Positions 1 through 8,571 of a stretch of 64,000 nt of DNA are shown here, piece by piece. The translations under genes were made by a program, and so were the position numbers. How positions within the stretch are numbered: the first letter of the stretch is position 1; each line of letters opens with the position of its first letter. The notes below the pieces were generated by a model. That model was not told the origin of the DNA and made no database searches. It saw only the letters and a program-made list of their open reading frames with translations. Origin of the DNA: RI-153 sp963721725 (GTDB lineage: Bacteria > Chloroflexota > Anaerolineae > Caldilineales > Caldilineaceae); assembly GCA_963721725.1 (NCBI GenBank), contig CAVRLX010000007.1:362674-426673 (forward strand), read 5' to 3'.

Positions 1-876
1 AGCAACCTCACCGTGTGGGACACCGGCACGGATGGCTCGCTGAACGGCACCTATGGCATGAAACTGGCGACGCGGCCACGCGCTGGCTCGTTTGCCGTTG
101 CCATCAAACGGGCGACCTTCCGTCACATTGGGCCGATCCGATTGGAACTCTATTTCACCTTCAAGCCCGAAGCCTCGGAGCTGCGCCTCTCCGAGACCGA
201 CGTGCGCGCCGTGGGCTTTCTTGTTCGATCTGCAAGATAGCGACAAAAAGGAGAGTCCGTATCGGGTCATGCCGCACCTGCGCTATCTCAACGCTGTGGA
301 TGGGCGGGCCGTGGGGCAGTGGCAGTATAAAGAGCAGTTGGAGACGCTACACGACATTGGCGGCAGCGGCAAGACCAAATCGCACTTTCACCTGGCCGCC
401 GAGGGCTGGCGCGATCTGCCCGGCGGCGATCAAAAGCTCTGCTACAACGAGATCGCCACCAAGCACAACTGGCACTATCTGCGCCTGGATTTTGATCTGG
501 CCGAGATGGCCTTTTTGCGCTTCCAATGCAATGATCGCGTTTTCGACGTAGCCGACATCGAACCCATGCGCATGCCCGCCATGGCGAACCTGTGGTGCAT
601 GCTCAACACGGTCTTCTTCGTGGAGACGGATCTGGATAAGCGGGCCTTTTTGTATGTGGATTCAGTGGTGCTGTCGGGGGCGGGGTAAATACCGCGGAGA
701 ATGGCATTGCTAACGTGTCGACCAACGCGCTGGCGGCGTACTGTCTCGACAAGGGACTGATCCCGCGCCAGGTGCGTAACGACGAGGCGCATTTGGCCGA
801 TTTCCAGAAGATGATCACAGAGACGCTGGGCTTTGTGCTCGAATGGCCTGAGTATGCACGGATTACGCCACGATAG
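1..876 (+). pseudogene. Hypothetical protein, 5' end outside window, two frameshifts
   Basis: One protein can be followed through three segments: frame 1 from the window edge to about 220 (ending near VRAVGFL), frame 2 from about 220 to 683 (FDLQDSD to VVLSGAG), then frame 1 again to the TAG at 874-876 (VNTAENG to WPEYARITPR). The two shifts compensate each other, so the ancestral frame was continuous. No transmembrane segment or catalytic motif is visible. The aromatic-rich, strand-like sequence would suit a beta-sandwich domain, but I do not recognise the family. The real start lies upstream of the window. The shifts may be real or consensus errors. Confidence 0.55.
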
Positions 877-1257
877 GGGGGAGGATAATGAGTAATGAGT
901 AGGGGAGGTTGACCTACTCATTACTTGTTTAAGTTACTGCCGTCAGTATAAACTGCTTCACTTTATCGCCCCTCATCTCTGTCAATTTTTCCCTGTTTGC
1001 GTCTCCTTTCCCGGCGCGCTATAATCTTCTCAGCCCATTTGCCCATACTTGATTCAAACCGTGTCCCCATTTTTTGTTCAAATCAGGCCTTACGCCGTCG
1101 CCCCAGAAGTTAAACTTTTCTGAAAAGTTCAACTTCTCCTATCGCAACTGCTTAGTGCGTAAGTCCTGCTACTCTATCTTCCAAGCAACGATGAGCGCGT
1201 GCCTATCCCCGGTCAATGGGCGCTGATTGTATTTAATTCCCCCAAAAGAGGTAGATC
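877..1257. other. Intergenic region before the cox cluster
   Basis: No credible gene. It holds the hairpin at 891-925 and a 33-bp near-perfect palindrome at 1105-1137 (arms AGAAGTTaAACTTTTC and its complement around a central T). The palindrome lies about 120 bp upstream of coxG and could be an operator or a terminator. The promoter of the cox cluster should lie here, but I cannot place it with confidence. Confidence 0.5.
891..925. repeat. Intergenic hairpin, AGTAATGAG word family
   Basis: A 13-bp perfect inverted repeat (AGTAATGAGTAGG, 891-903, and its complement at 913-925) with a 9-nt loop, just after the stop of the first gene. It belongs to a family of hairpins with the same word at 22130, 36895 and 38087. 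A short T-run follows, so it could terminate transcription. Confidence 0.7.
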
Positions 1258-1920
1258 ATGATACGACTCGAAGGCGCATACACGTTTAACGCTCCCCAGA
1301 ACGTTGTGTGGGAGGCGGTGCGCGATCCCAATATATTGTCACAGGTCTTGCCCGGCTGCGAACGACTGGAAGCGGTGGGCGAGAACGAATACGAAGGCGA
1401 GATCAACATCCGCGTGGGGCCAGTGCAGGGTAAATTTCAGGGCAAAGTTACCCTGAGCAACATCTTTGAACCGGACAGCTATCACATTGACATTCAAGGC
1501 CAGGGCCAGCCCGGCTTTGTCAAGGGCGCGGGCGATCTCAAGCTGGAAGCCGATGGCGACAAAACCACGCTCAACTATACCGGCGAAGCGCAGATCAGCG
1601 GACGCATTGCCAGTGTGGGCCAGCGCCTCATGGATAGCAGCGCCCGCTCCATCACCCGCCAGGGGCTGGAATCGTTGGACAAGTTGATTCAGGCCCGGCT
1701 GCACCCGCCCACCGAGAGCACCGACAGTGGCAAACTCGCCGAGCCGTCCAAGATCACGCCGCCCTCCACCACACAGGTGGCCGCCGAGGTGGCGAAAGAT
1801 GTGATCAAAGACTTTGTGCCGCCAGAGCAACAGTCGAATCTGCGCGCTTTTGGCATCATTGCGGCGGGGGTCATTGCCATTTTGTGGATGTACGGGCTGC
1901 TGTTTGGCAGCGACGAATAG
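1258..1920 (+). CDS. coxG: CoxG-like SRPBCC protein with C-terminal membrane anchor
   Basis: 220 aa. The first ~150 residues match the CoxG/SRPBCC helix-grip family: the start motif LEGAYTFNAP, the VWEAVRDPNILSQVLPGCE segment and the later SVGQRLMD motif. After a Pro/Thr-rich linker comes a C-terminal hydrophobic helix (AFGIIAAGVIAILWMYGLLFG, about residues 196-216), as in CoxG proteins that tether the CO-dehydrogenase enzyme to the membrane. AGAGG lies just upstream of the ATG. Placement directly before coxSLM supports the assignment. SRPBCC proteins are diverse, but context makes CoxG the best call. Confidence 0.87.
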   Translation: MIRLEGAYTFNAPQNVVWEAVRDPNILSQVLPGCERLEAVGENEYEGEINIRVGPVQGKFQGKVTLSNIFEPDSYHIDIQGQGQPGFVKGAGDLKLEADGDKTTLNYTGEAQISGRIASVGQRLMDSSARSITRQGLESLDKLIQARLHPPTESTDSGKLAEPSKITPPSTTQVAAEVAKDVIKDFVPPEQQSNLRAFGIIAAGVIAILWMYGLLFGSDE

Positions 1921-1948
1921 ACCTCATGTCGTACCCTGTGGAGGATGT

Positions 1949-2500
1949 ATGGCTGTCAAAACAAAGGCCACTATTGAAGATCTCTACAACGCACCCGACG
2001 GCTGCAAAGCTGAGCTTGTTGACGGAGCATTGGTGATCATGTCGCCAACCGGAGATACGCCTGGATATGCCGGGGACGAAATTTTCGTGAGCCTGCACGC
2101 CTATGCACGGCAGACGCGGCGTGGTCGTGCCGTCGGCGATAACAAAGGATTTCGCGTCGATCTGCCGAATCGCCGCTCCTTTAGTCCAGATGCTGCCTAT
2201 TACATCGGCCCGCGCACGGGTATGAAGTTTTTCCAGGGTGCGCCGGTCTTTGCCGTGGAAGTACGCAGTGAAAACGACTATGGTCCCGAAGCCGAGGCAA
2301 AGATGGCGCAAAAGCGGCATGATTACTTTGTCGCGGGCACGCTCGTGGTCTGGGATGTGGATCTGCTGAGCGAGAATGTGGTCACGGTCTACCGGGCCAT
2401 CGATCCGGACAACCCCACTGTCTATCGGCGTGGGGAGGTGGCCGAAGCAGAGCCTGCCGTGCCCGGCTGGTGCATGGCGGTGAACGATCTCTTTGCATAA
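1949..2500 (+). CDS. Uma2 family (DUF820) endonuclease-like protein
   Basis: About 183 aa from ATG 1949, preceded by GGAGG at 1940-1944. The Uma2/DUF820 PD-(D/E)xK-like core is visible: LVDGALVIMSPTG near the N-terminus, SFSPDAAYY, then FAVEVRSENDYG with a conserved E followed by an AKMAQKRHDYF helix and LVVWDVD. The family is abundant in Cyanobacteria and Chloroflexota and its biological role is unsettled. It sits between coxG and coxS in the same direction but has no known role in CO oxidation, so it is probably an accessory insertion. Confidence 0.85.
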   Translation: MAVKTKATIEDLYNAPDGCKAELVDGALVIMSPTGDTPGYAGDEIFVSLHAYARQTRRGRAVGDNKGFRVDLPNRRSFSPDAAYYIGPRTGMKFFQGAPVFAVEVRSENDYGPEAEAKMAQKRHDYFVAGTLVVWDVDLLSENVVTVYRAIDPDNPTVYRRGEVAEAEPAVPGWCMAVNDLFA

Positions 2501-2558
2501 CCCTAGTTACCCCACGTAGGTTTCGTATTTGTCCACTTGTAAAAGGAGAGAACGATCC

Positions 2559-3047
2559 ATGAGCATTCCGATTCAGTTGGAGGTCAACGGCAAGCGTGTG
2601 GAAAAGAGCGTCGAGCCGCGGTTGCTGCTCGTCCATTTTCTGCGCGATGTGCTTTCGTTGACGGGAACCAAGATTGGCTGTGATACCAGCCAGTGCGGCG
2701 CTTGCACCATTTTGCTGGATGGCAAAGCGGTGAAGTCCTGCACGGTGCTGGCGGTGCAGGCCGATGGCAGCAGCCTCACCACAATTGAGGGGCTTGCCAA
2801 CGGCAAATATCACCCCATGCAGCAGGCCTTTTGGGATAACCACGGCCTCCAGTGCGGGTATTGCACGCCCGGCATGATCATGTCGGCGGTGGATCTGCTG
2901 GCGCAGAATCCCAACCCCAACGAAGAAGAGATTCGCGAAGGGCTGAAGGGCAACCTCTGTCGCTGCACAGGCTATCACAACATTGTGAAGGCCGTGGCAG
3001 AGGCGGGGGGCGTGTTGCGCGGTGAAGGTGAGAAGGTTCATGCGTAG
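2559..3047 (+). CDS. coxS: CO dehydrogenase-like small subunit, two [2Fe-2S] clusters
   Basis: 162 aa from ATG 2559, after AAAGGAGAG. The plant-type ferredoxin domain has CDTSQCGACTILLDG and a later SC. The alpha-helical second domain has GLQCGYCTPGMIMSA and NLCRCTGYHNIV, giving the eight cysteines expected for two [2Fe-2S] clusters. The protein passes electrons from the molybdenum centre of CoxL to the FAD of CoxM. Length and cysteine spacing are normal for the xanthine-oxidase family small subunit. It is the first gene of the S-L-M order typical of form II clusters. Confidence 0.96.
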   Translation: MSIPIQLEVNGKRVEKSVEPRLLLVHFLRDVLSLTGTKIGCDTSQCGACTILLDGKAVKSCTVLAVQADGSSLTTIEGLANGKYHPMQQAFWDNHGLQCGYCTPGMIMSAVDLLAQNPNPNEEEIREGLKGNLCRCTGYHNIVKAVAEAGGVLRGEGEKVHA

Positions 3048-3090
3048 GGCGTAGTCCGTCTGTTTCTATCTACGCACCACGCACTACGCA
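3038..3090. repeat. Imperfect intercistronic hairpin, GCGTAG word family
   Basis: ATGCGTAGGGCGTAG at 3038-3052 faces CTACGCACCACGCACTACGC further downstream. It overlaps the last codons of coxS and fills the coxS-coxL gap, so it sits inside the presumed operon. There is no U-tract, which argues against a simple terminator. Confidence 0.5.
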
Positions 3091-3110
3091 TTCAAAAGGA
3101 GACTTTTTCT

Positions 3111-5552
3111 ATGACTGAAACTGTGAAATCCAACGGAAGCAATGGCCACGATGGCACGATTGGCTCGGCCATCAAACGCCGCGAAGATCCCAAGCTGATC
3201 ACCGGCAAGGCCAAATATACCGACGATCTACAATTACAGGGCATGCTCTTTGCCACAATTGTGCGCAGCCCCTATGCCAATGCCAAAATCAAGAACATTA
3301 ATGTCGACGCCGCCAAAGCCCTGGAGGGCGTGATTGGCGTCTACACCGCCAAAGATATTCAAGAAAGCGGCATTCCCGGTGTCGTGCCGGTGGGCTGGCT
3401 GCTGCCCAATTTGAAGACGCCCGAGCATTACATGCTTGCCAAAGATCGCGTGCGCCATGTGGGCGATGGCGTGGCGGTGGTGGTGGCTGAAGATCGCTAC
3501 ACGGCTGCCGACGCTGCCGAAGCGGTCTGGGTGGACTACGAGCCGCTGGACGCCGTTGCCAACCCCAAAGAGGCCGCGGCCAACGGCGCGCCGCTGGTGC
3601 ATGATGGTGTGCCCAATAATATTGCCTTTGATTGGGAGATCGGCGACAAGGCCAAAGTTGACGAAGCGTTTGCCCATGCGGCCCACGTTGCCAAATTGGA
3701 TCTGGTCAACAACCGGCTAATCCCCAACGCCATGGAGCCGCGCTCCACGCTGGCGGACTATAACAACATCACCGAAGAGCTAACGCTCTACATGACCACG
3801 CAGAACCCGCACATCCACCGGCTCTTGATGTCGCTGGCCTCGCTGGGGCTGCCCGAAAACAAGATCCGCGTGATTGCGCCCGAAGTGGGCGGCGGCTTTG
3901 GCAGCAAGATTCACCACTACGCCGACGAAGCGATTGCGTCGTGGTGTGCCATGCAGACCGATCGCCCGGTGAAGTGGACCTCGACGCGCACGGAAAGCTA
4001 CCAGACCGATACCCACGGCCGCGATCATGTGACTCACGCCGAAATCGCGCTGGATGAAAATGGCAAAATCCTGGGCCTGCGTGTGGATACCTTCGCTGGC
4101 ATGGGCGCGTATCTCTCCACGTTTGCGCCAGCCGTGCCCACCTATCTCTACGGCACGCTGCTTTCTGGCGAGTATGACATTCCCGCCATCTATTGCCATG
4201 TGTTGGGAACCTTCACCCACACCACGCCCGTGGATGCCTATCGCGGGGCGGGTCGTCCCGAAGCGACCTTTGTGATTGAGCGGCTGATGGATCAGGCGGC
4301 GCGTGTCACTGGGCTTGATCCCACAGAGATCCGCCGCCGCAACTTTGTGCAGCCCGGTCAGTTCCCCTTTCAGACCCAAGTGGCGCTGCAATATGATAGC
4401 GGCAACTATGAAGGTGCGCTGGACAAGGCGCTGGAACTAATCGACTATCAGAATTTACGCAAGGAGCAGGCCGAAGGGCGCAAACAGGGCCGATACATTG
4501 GCATCGGCTTCTCGACCTATATTGAAGCGTGTGGGCTGGCCCCCTCGGCAGTGGTAGGATCCTTGGGCGCGCAGGCCGGACAATGGGAAAGCTCGATTGT
4601 GCGCGTGTTGCCCACGGGCAAAGTGCTGGTCTACAGCGGATCGTCGGGCCACGGCCAGGGCCACCAAACCACCTTCGCCCAGATTGTCTCCAGCGAGTTG
4701 GGCATCCCGTACGCCGATATTGAGATTGTCGAGGGCGACACCGCCCAGATCCCGCATGGGTGGGGGTCCTATGGCAGTCGCTCCGCCGCCGTGGGGGGAA
4801 GTTCGATTGCGGTGGGGGCCAAAAAGGTTGTAGAAAAGGCCAAAAAGATCGCCGCGCATCTGCTTGAGGCGGCCGAAGAAGATATGGAGTTTAACGGCGG
4901 CAAGTTCTCGGTGAAAGGCTCGCCTGATCAGGTCAAGACTATTCAAGAGGTCTCGTTGCAGGCCTATTTGGCCCACAACTTGCCCAAGGGCATTGAACCG
5001 GCGCTGGAAGCTACCACCTTTTACGATCCCTCCAACTTTGTCTATCCCTTTGGCACCCATGTTGCCATTGTGGAGATCGACACCAATACCGGCGCAGTCA
5101 AACTCAGCCGCTACCTGGCGGTGGACGATGTAGGCAACGTGATCAACCCCATGATTGTGGATGGGCAGATCCACGGCGGGATTGCCCAGGGTGTGGGCCA
5201 GGCTCTCTTTGAGACGGCGGTTTACGACAGCGGGGCCGATCTGCTCAGCGGCACGATGATGGACTATGCTGTGCCCAAAGCGCATTACCTGCCCTCGTTC
5301 CAGACGGACCGCACGGTGACGCCCTGCCCGCACAATCCGCTGGGCGTCAAGGGTGTGGGCGAGGCTGGTTCGATTGCCTCCCCGGCGGCGGTGGTTAACG
5401 CTGTAGTGGATGCGCTGGCTCCGTTTAACGTCGAACACATCGACATGCCCATCACCCCCGAAAAGGTATGGAAGGCGATCCACGGCCAGCAGCCGGTGTC
5501 GCACATTGGCAATGAGGATGAGATGGGCCACGGCACAGCTCGTCAGGCGTAA
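3111..5552 (+). CDS. coxL: Form II CO dehydrogenase-like large (molybdopterin) subunit
   Basis: 813 aa, normal for aldehyde oxidase/xanthine dehydrogenase-family large subunits. The N-terminal a/b hammerhead domain starts at RREDPKLITGKAKYTDDL. Molybdopterin-binding segments follow, with VGGGFGSK near residue 260. The active-site loop reads AYRGAGR (residues 376-382), the form II signature; form I CODHs that bind Cu have AYRCSFR. The catalytic Glu is in GVKGVGEAGS near the C-terminus. The substrate may be CO or another small carbonyl or heterocyclic compound; form II enzymes are not uniformly proven CO oxidisers. A good RBS (AAAGGAGA) precedes the ATG. Electrons pass to CoxS and CoxM. Confidence 0.95.
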   Translation: MTETVKSNGSNGHDGTIGSAIKRREDPKLITGKAKYTDDLQLQGMLFATIVRSPYANAKIKNINVDAAKALEGVIGVYTAKDIQESGIPGVVPVGWLLPNLKTPEHYMLAKDRVRHVGDGVAVVVAEDRYTAADAAEAVWVDYEPLDAVANPKEAAANGAPLVHDGVPNNIAFDWEIGDKAKVDEAFAHAAHVAKLDLVNNRLIPNAMEPRSTLADYNNITEELTLYMTTQNPHIHRLLMSLASLGLPENKIRVIAPEVGGGFGSKIHHYADEAIASWCAMQTDRPVKWTSTRTESYQTDTHGRDHVTHAEIALDENGKILGLRVDTFAGMGAYLSTFAPAVPTYLYGTLLSGEYDIPAIYCHVLGTFTHTTPVDAYRGAGRPEATFVIERLMDQAARVTGLDPTEIRRRNFVQPGQFPFQTQVALQYDSGNYEGALDKALELIDYQNLRKEQAEGRKQGRYIGIGFSTYIEACGLAPSAVVGSLGAQAGQWESSIVRVLPTGKVLVYSGSSGHGQGHQTTFAQIVSSELGIPYADIEIVEGDTAQIPHGWGSYGSRSAAVGGSSIAVGAKKVVEKAKKIAAHLLEAAEEDMEFNGGKFSVKGSPDQVKTIQEVSLQAYLAHNLPKGIEPALEATTFYDPSNFVYPFGTHVAIVEIDTNTGAVKLSRYLAVDDVGNVINPMIVDGQIHGGIAQGVGQALFETAVYDSGADLLSGTMMDYAVPKAHYLPSFQTDRTVTPCPHNPLGVKGVGEAGSIASPAAVVNAVVDALAPFNVEHIDMPITPEKVWKAIHGQQPVSHIGNEDEMGHGTARQA

Positions 5553-5556
5553 ACCG

Positions 5557-5603
5557 TGCTGCGTGCTGCATGAATCTTTGTTTACGCAGCACGTAGCAGC
5601 CTC
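5557..5603. repeat. Intercistronic hairpin, GCTGCGTGCTGC family
   Basis: GCTGCGTGCTGC faces GCAGCACGTAGCAGC across a short AT-rich loop in the coxL-coxM gap. It is another word-repeat hairpin inside the operon, without a U-run. Confidence 0.5.
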
Positions 5604-5636
5604 ACAAGATCTATCTATTAACCCAGGAGGCCTCCC

Positions 5637-6503
5637 ATGTATCCATCCAAGTTCGACTATCACCGCCCCTCGTCTGTACAGGAAGCGGTGCAACTTTTAC
5701 AAGAGAATCCCGACGCCAAGATACTGGCGGGCGGGCACAGCCTGTTGCCGGTGATGAAATTGCGGCTGGCTGCGCCCTCTGCCCTCATCGATATTGGCCG
5801 GATTGCTGATCTCAAAGGCATTCGCCGCAGTAACGGCAGCCTGACGGTGGGGGCGATGACCACCTATCACGAGATTACCGACTCTGCTGAGGTGAAGAGC
5901 GCAGTGCCCATGTTGGCCGAGGCTGCCCACCAGATCGGGGATCGCCAAGTGCGCTATCGCGGCACCATTGGCGGCAACATCTCCCACGCTGATCCCGCCT
6001 CGGATCTGCCCGCCACCATGCTGGCACTGGGCGCAACTTTTCACGTCAGCGGGCCAAACGGCAATCGCACCGTCAACGCCAGCGACTTCTTTGTTGATTT
6101 GATGACCACGACGCTGGAGCCGGGTGAATTGCTCACCGCTGTCGAGATCCCAGCGGCGAGCGACAAAACCGGCGCGACCTATCTCAAGTTTGAGCATCCC
6201 GCCTCAGGCTATGCGCTGTGTGGTGTGGCGGCGGTGGTGCGGCTCAACGACGACGGATCCTGTGCCGAGGCTCGTCTCTGTTTTAACGGCGTCTCGGTGA
6301 AGCCCGTAGATGCCACAACAGTGACCGACGCCCTGCGCGGCTCGGATCTGGGCGACGAGGCCATTGACCAAGCGGTGGATGGCAACCTCACCATTCCTGA
6401 TCCCATGGGCGATATGTTCGCCTCGGCGGAGTATCGCCAGGAGTTGGCGAAAATCCAGGGCAAGAAAGCACTGAAGACGGCGCGCGATCGGGCCAGAGGA
6501 TAG
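5637..6503 (+). CDS. coxM: CO dehydrogenase-like FAD-binding medium subunit
   Basis: 288 aa. Both FAD-binding motifs of the family are present: AGGHSLLPVMKLRLA (about residues 31-45) and TIGGNISHADPASDLPA (about residues 110-126). The C-terminal CO_deh_flav_C domain follows. The length is normal. AGGAGG precedes the ATG. It accepts electrons from CoxS and passes them to the respiratory chain. It completes the S-L-M operon; the next canonical genes (coxD, coxE) resume only after a toxin-antitoxin insertion. Confidence 0.95.
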   Translation: MYPSKFDYHRPSSVQEAVQLLQENPDAKILAGGHSLLPVMKLRLAAPSALIDIGRIADLKGIRRSNGSLTVGAMTTYHEITDSAEVKSAVPMLAEAAHQIGDRQVRYRGTIGGNISHADPASDLPATMLALGATFHVSGPNGNRTVNASDFFVDLMTTTLEPGELLTAVEIPAASDKTGATYLKFEHPASGYALCGVAAVVRLNDDGSCAEARLCFNGVSVKPVDATTVTDALRGSDLGDEAIDQAVDGNLTIPDPMGDMFASAEYRQELAKIQGKKALKTARDRARG

Positions 6504-6594
6504 GGGCAGAAGGGCCGAGGGTAACGCACAACCATGGCCTTTTTTGAACGTATCATGCTGGGGCGAGGCTGACAGTGAAGCTGGTCAAAAATGG

Positions 6595-6623
6595 AAAGTC
6601 CGAGCAAATAAGCTCGGACTTTC
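6595..6623 (+). terminator. Hairpin terminator after coxM
   Basis: AAAGTCCGAGC and GCTCGGACTTT enclose a short A-rich loop, about 90 bp after coxM. It plausibly ends the coxGSLM transcript before the toxin-antitoxin pair. Confidence 0.65.
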
Positions 6624-6626
6624 TGC

Positions 6627-6644
6627 TATAATTTCTGCTATAAT
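6627..6644 (+). promoter_or_regulatory. Duplicated TATAAT -10 boxes
   Basis: The word TTCTGCTATAAT occurs twice in tandem, placing TATAAT at 6627-6632 and 6639-6644, right after a terminator and about 45-60 bp before the DUF433 ATG. This is a likely sigma-70-type promoter for the toxin-antitoxin pair, possibly with two starts. Confidence 0.5.
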
Positions 6645-6689
6645 AGGAAATTAGTGTGACTCTATGTTCGTATTGGGAAGAGGTCTGCG

Positions 6690-7019
6690 ATGACTACGTT
6701 GGAGAAAGTACGTGATCTGATCGCTGAACTGTCCCCTGGGGAAAAAGCGCAGACATTGCAGTGGCTTGTCCATGATCTGGGCCATACATTCCCAGGTATT
6801 GAACAGACGCCCGGTGTTGCCGGTGGCGAACCGTGTTTGATCCGGACGCGGATTCCTGTGTGGCTTTTGGTTCAGGCACGTGTGCTGGGCAGCAGCGAGT
6901 CGGAAATCTTGCGCGCGTTCCCTTCGCTGCGCGCCGAAGATCTCAGCAACGCCTGGACATACTACGACGCCCACAAAGCGGAGATCGATCTGCAAATTGC
7001 TGAGAATGAAGCTGTGTGA
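6690..7019 (+). CDS. DUF433 family antitoxin-like protein
   Basis: 109 aa. The second half has the DUF433 signature: EPCLIRTRIPVWLLVQARVLGSSESEILRAFPSL followed by L..AWTYYDAHKAEID. The N-terminal ~40 residues form a separate helical segment (EKVRDLIAELSPGEKAQTLQWLV). DUF433 proteins are paired with DUF5615 PIN-like proteins as VapBC-like antitoxins, and the next gene starts 4 bp after this stop, as expected. It has its own promoter, so it is probably not co-regulated with the cox genes. Confidence 0.88.
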   Translation: MTTLEKVRDLIAELSPGEKAQTLQWLVHDLGHTFPGIEQTPGVAGGEPCLIRTRIPVWLLVQARVLGSSESEILRAFPSLRAEDLSNAWTYYDAHKAEIDLQIAENEAV

Positions 7020-7022
7020 ACA

Positions 7023-7361
7023 GTGGCACGACTCTATTCAGATGAAAATTTTCCACTGCCAGTCGTTGAAGAACTGCGCCGCCTGGGACATGATGTGCTT
7101 ACGATCTTTGAAGATGGAAAAGCAAATCAACGCTATTTAGATGCATCAGTTCTCAAAGATGCGTCTGGGTATGGGCGAGCCGTTCTGACATTGAACCGCA
7201 AACATTTTCGGTATCTGCACGAGGATCAAATAAGCCACACTGGTCTGATTCTTTGCACGTATGATCCTGATTTTGAAGGGCAAGCCCAGCGTATCCATGA
7301 AGCGCTTGTGGCACAAAAAGATCAGGAAAGGTATCTGATTCGTGTAAACCGTCCTCTTTAG
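7023..7361 (+). CDS. DUF5615 PIN-like toxin
   Basis: 112 aa. The family start motif is RLYSDENFPLPVVEELRRLGHDVLTIFEDGKANQ, where the DEN/D residues belong to the PIN-like catalytic set. AVLTLNRKHFRYLH follows, and the protein ends with a helical region. It is the presumed RNase toxin partner of the upstream DUF433 gene. The start is GTG at 7023. Its insertion between coxM and coxD is an accessory-gene intrusion into an otherwise conserved cluster. Confidence 0.87.
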   Translation: MARLYSDENFPLPVVEELRRLGHDVLTIFEDGKANQRYLDASVLKDASGYGRAVLTLNRKHFRYLHEDQISHTGLILCTYDPDFEGQAQRIHEALVAQKDQERYLIRVNRPL

Positions 7362-7408
7362 CGCTACGCATTTTGGCCTTATGTATCTTGTCAAAGAGGA
7401 GGCGAATA

Positions 7409-7593
7409 TTGGCAGCTATCTGTAATCAGCGTATTTCTGTAGTCGGCACCAGCAGTTCGGGGAAGAGGACTACGGCGCAGCGGATCACCCAATCGCTGAA
7501 CGTCCCTCACATTAAATTGGACGCGCTGCACTGGGGCCAAACTGGACCGCGGTTGAAGCACCGATCTTTCGGGAACGGGTGGAAACCTGTTAA
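7409..7593 (+). pseudogene. Truncated P-loop kinase (adenylate-kinase-like) remnant
   Basis: From TTG 7409 (RBS AGAGGAGG) the product reads ISVVGTSSSGKRTTAQRI, a Walker A (GxxxSGK), then LNVPHIKLDALHWG, typical of topology-modulation/adenylate-kinase-like small P-loop proteins. A one-base shift after HWG restores PNWTAVEAPIFRERVETC before a stop at 7591-7593. Such proteins are normally about 170-180 aa; only about 60 remain, so the 3' two thirds are missing. It lies directly upstream of coxD. Confidence 0.7.
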
Positions 7594-7640
7594 AGCAACT
7601 AGTCGCAACGAATCATGCACCACGCCAAAGGAAATTCGTC

Positions 7641-8558
7641 TTGAGTTCACTGCCAAACTCTATCGATCAAGTTGTCGAAGCGTTACACAAGCAGCACTAT
7701 GTGGCGGATCGCAGCCTCGCCACGGCGATCTTTTTGGCCTTGCGCCTGAAACGACCGCTCTTTTTGGAGGGCGAAGCGGGCGTGGGCAAGACCGAAATTG
7801 CCAAAGTGCTGGCCCAATTGTTGGATCGCCCGCTGATCCGGCTCCAATGCTATGAGGGGCTGGACGTTTCCACCGCCGTCTATGAATGGAATTACACGCG
7901 CCAGATGTTGCAGATCCGGCTGATGGAGGCCAGTGGCGCGGTCCAGCAAGAACAGGCTGTGGCCGAACTGTTTAGCGAAGAATTTTTGCTCAAGCGCCCG
8001 CTGCTTCAGGCCATCCAAAGCCAGAACGGCCAAGCCCCTGTTTTGCTGATTGACGAATTGGATCGGGCCGATGAGGAGTTTGAAGCCTTTTTACTTGAAG
8101 TCCTTTCCGACTTTCAGATCACCATCCCCGAGATCGGCACAATCCGCGCAGCCGAGCCGCCGGTGGTGATTATCACCTCCAACCGCACGCGCGAGATTCA
8201 CGACGCACTGAAACGGCGCTGCCTCTATCATTGGATCGACTACCCTTCGTTTGAAAAAGAATACGGGATCGTGCTGGCAAAAGTGCCTGACGCGCCACAG
8301 CGCCTAGCCTACCAAGTGGTAGAATTTGTGCAAACGTTGCGCCAGGAAGAGCTTTACAAGCAACCCGGCGTGGCCGAAACCCTGGACTGGATGTCGGCGC
8401 TGGTCATGCTCGATCAAGAGGAACTCACCGAGACCGTGGTGGACGAAACCCTGGGTGTGCTGCTCAAATATCGCGACGATATTCAGCGGGTGCAGGGGCA
8501 GACGGTAGAAACGATTTTGAAGAAACTGCGTCAAGAAACCGTGATGCGTGGCGCGTGA
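7641..8558 (+). CDS. coxD: MoxR-family AAA+ ATPase
   Basis: 305 aa, apparently from TTG 7641 with AAAGGAA upstream. Walker A is GEAGVGKTE (about residues 48-56). Walker B is VLLIDELDRADEEFE, and VVIITSNRTREIHDALKRRCLYHWIDYP is the sensor/arginine region of MoxR ATPases. In cox clusters this protein (CoxD), together with the VWA protein CoxE, is an ATP-dependent chaperone needed to mature the molybdenum active site. The gene is followed closely by coxE. Confidence 0.92.
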   Translation: MSSLPNSIDQVVEALHKQHYVADRSLATAIFLALRLKRPLFLEGEAGVGKTEIAKVLAQLLDRPLIRLQCYEGLDVSTAVYEWNYTRQMLQIRLMEASGAVQQEQAVAELFSEEFLLKRPLLQAIQSQNGQAPVLLIDELDRADEEFEAFLLEVLSDFQITIPEIGTIRAAEPPVVIITSNRTREIHDALKRRCLYHWIDYPSFEKEYGIVLAKVPDAPQRLAYQVVEFVQTLRQEELYKQPGVAETLDWMSALVMLDQEELTETVVDETLGVLLKYRDDIQRVQGQTVETILKKLRQETVMRGA

Positions 8559-8571
8559 ACCCGATCCATCT

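Noticed and set aside
3111..5552. Form I (Cu-containing, proven CO-oxidising) CoxL
   Set aside because: The active-site loop is AYRGAGR, not AYRCSFR, and the gene order is S-L-M rather than M-S-L.
4455..5693. A 412-codon minus-strand frame under coxL and coxM
   Set aside because: It is the antisense shadow of two well-conserved genes, His/Arg-rich, with no RBS or known motif. The same holds for long antisense frames at 38127-39488 (uxaC) and 41876-42919 (SulP).
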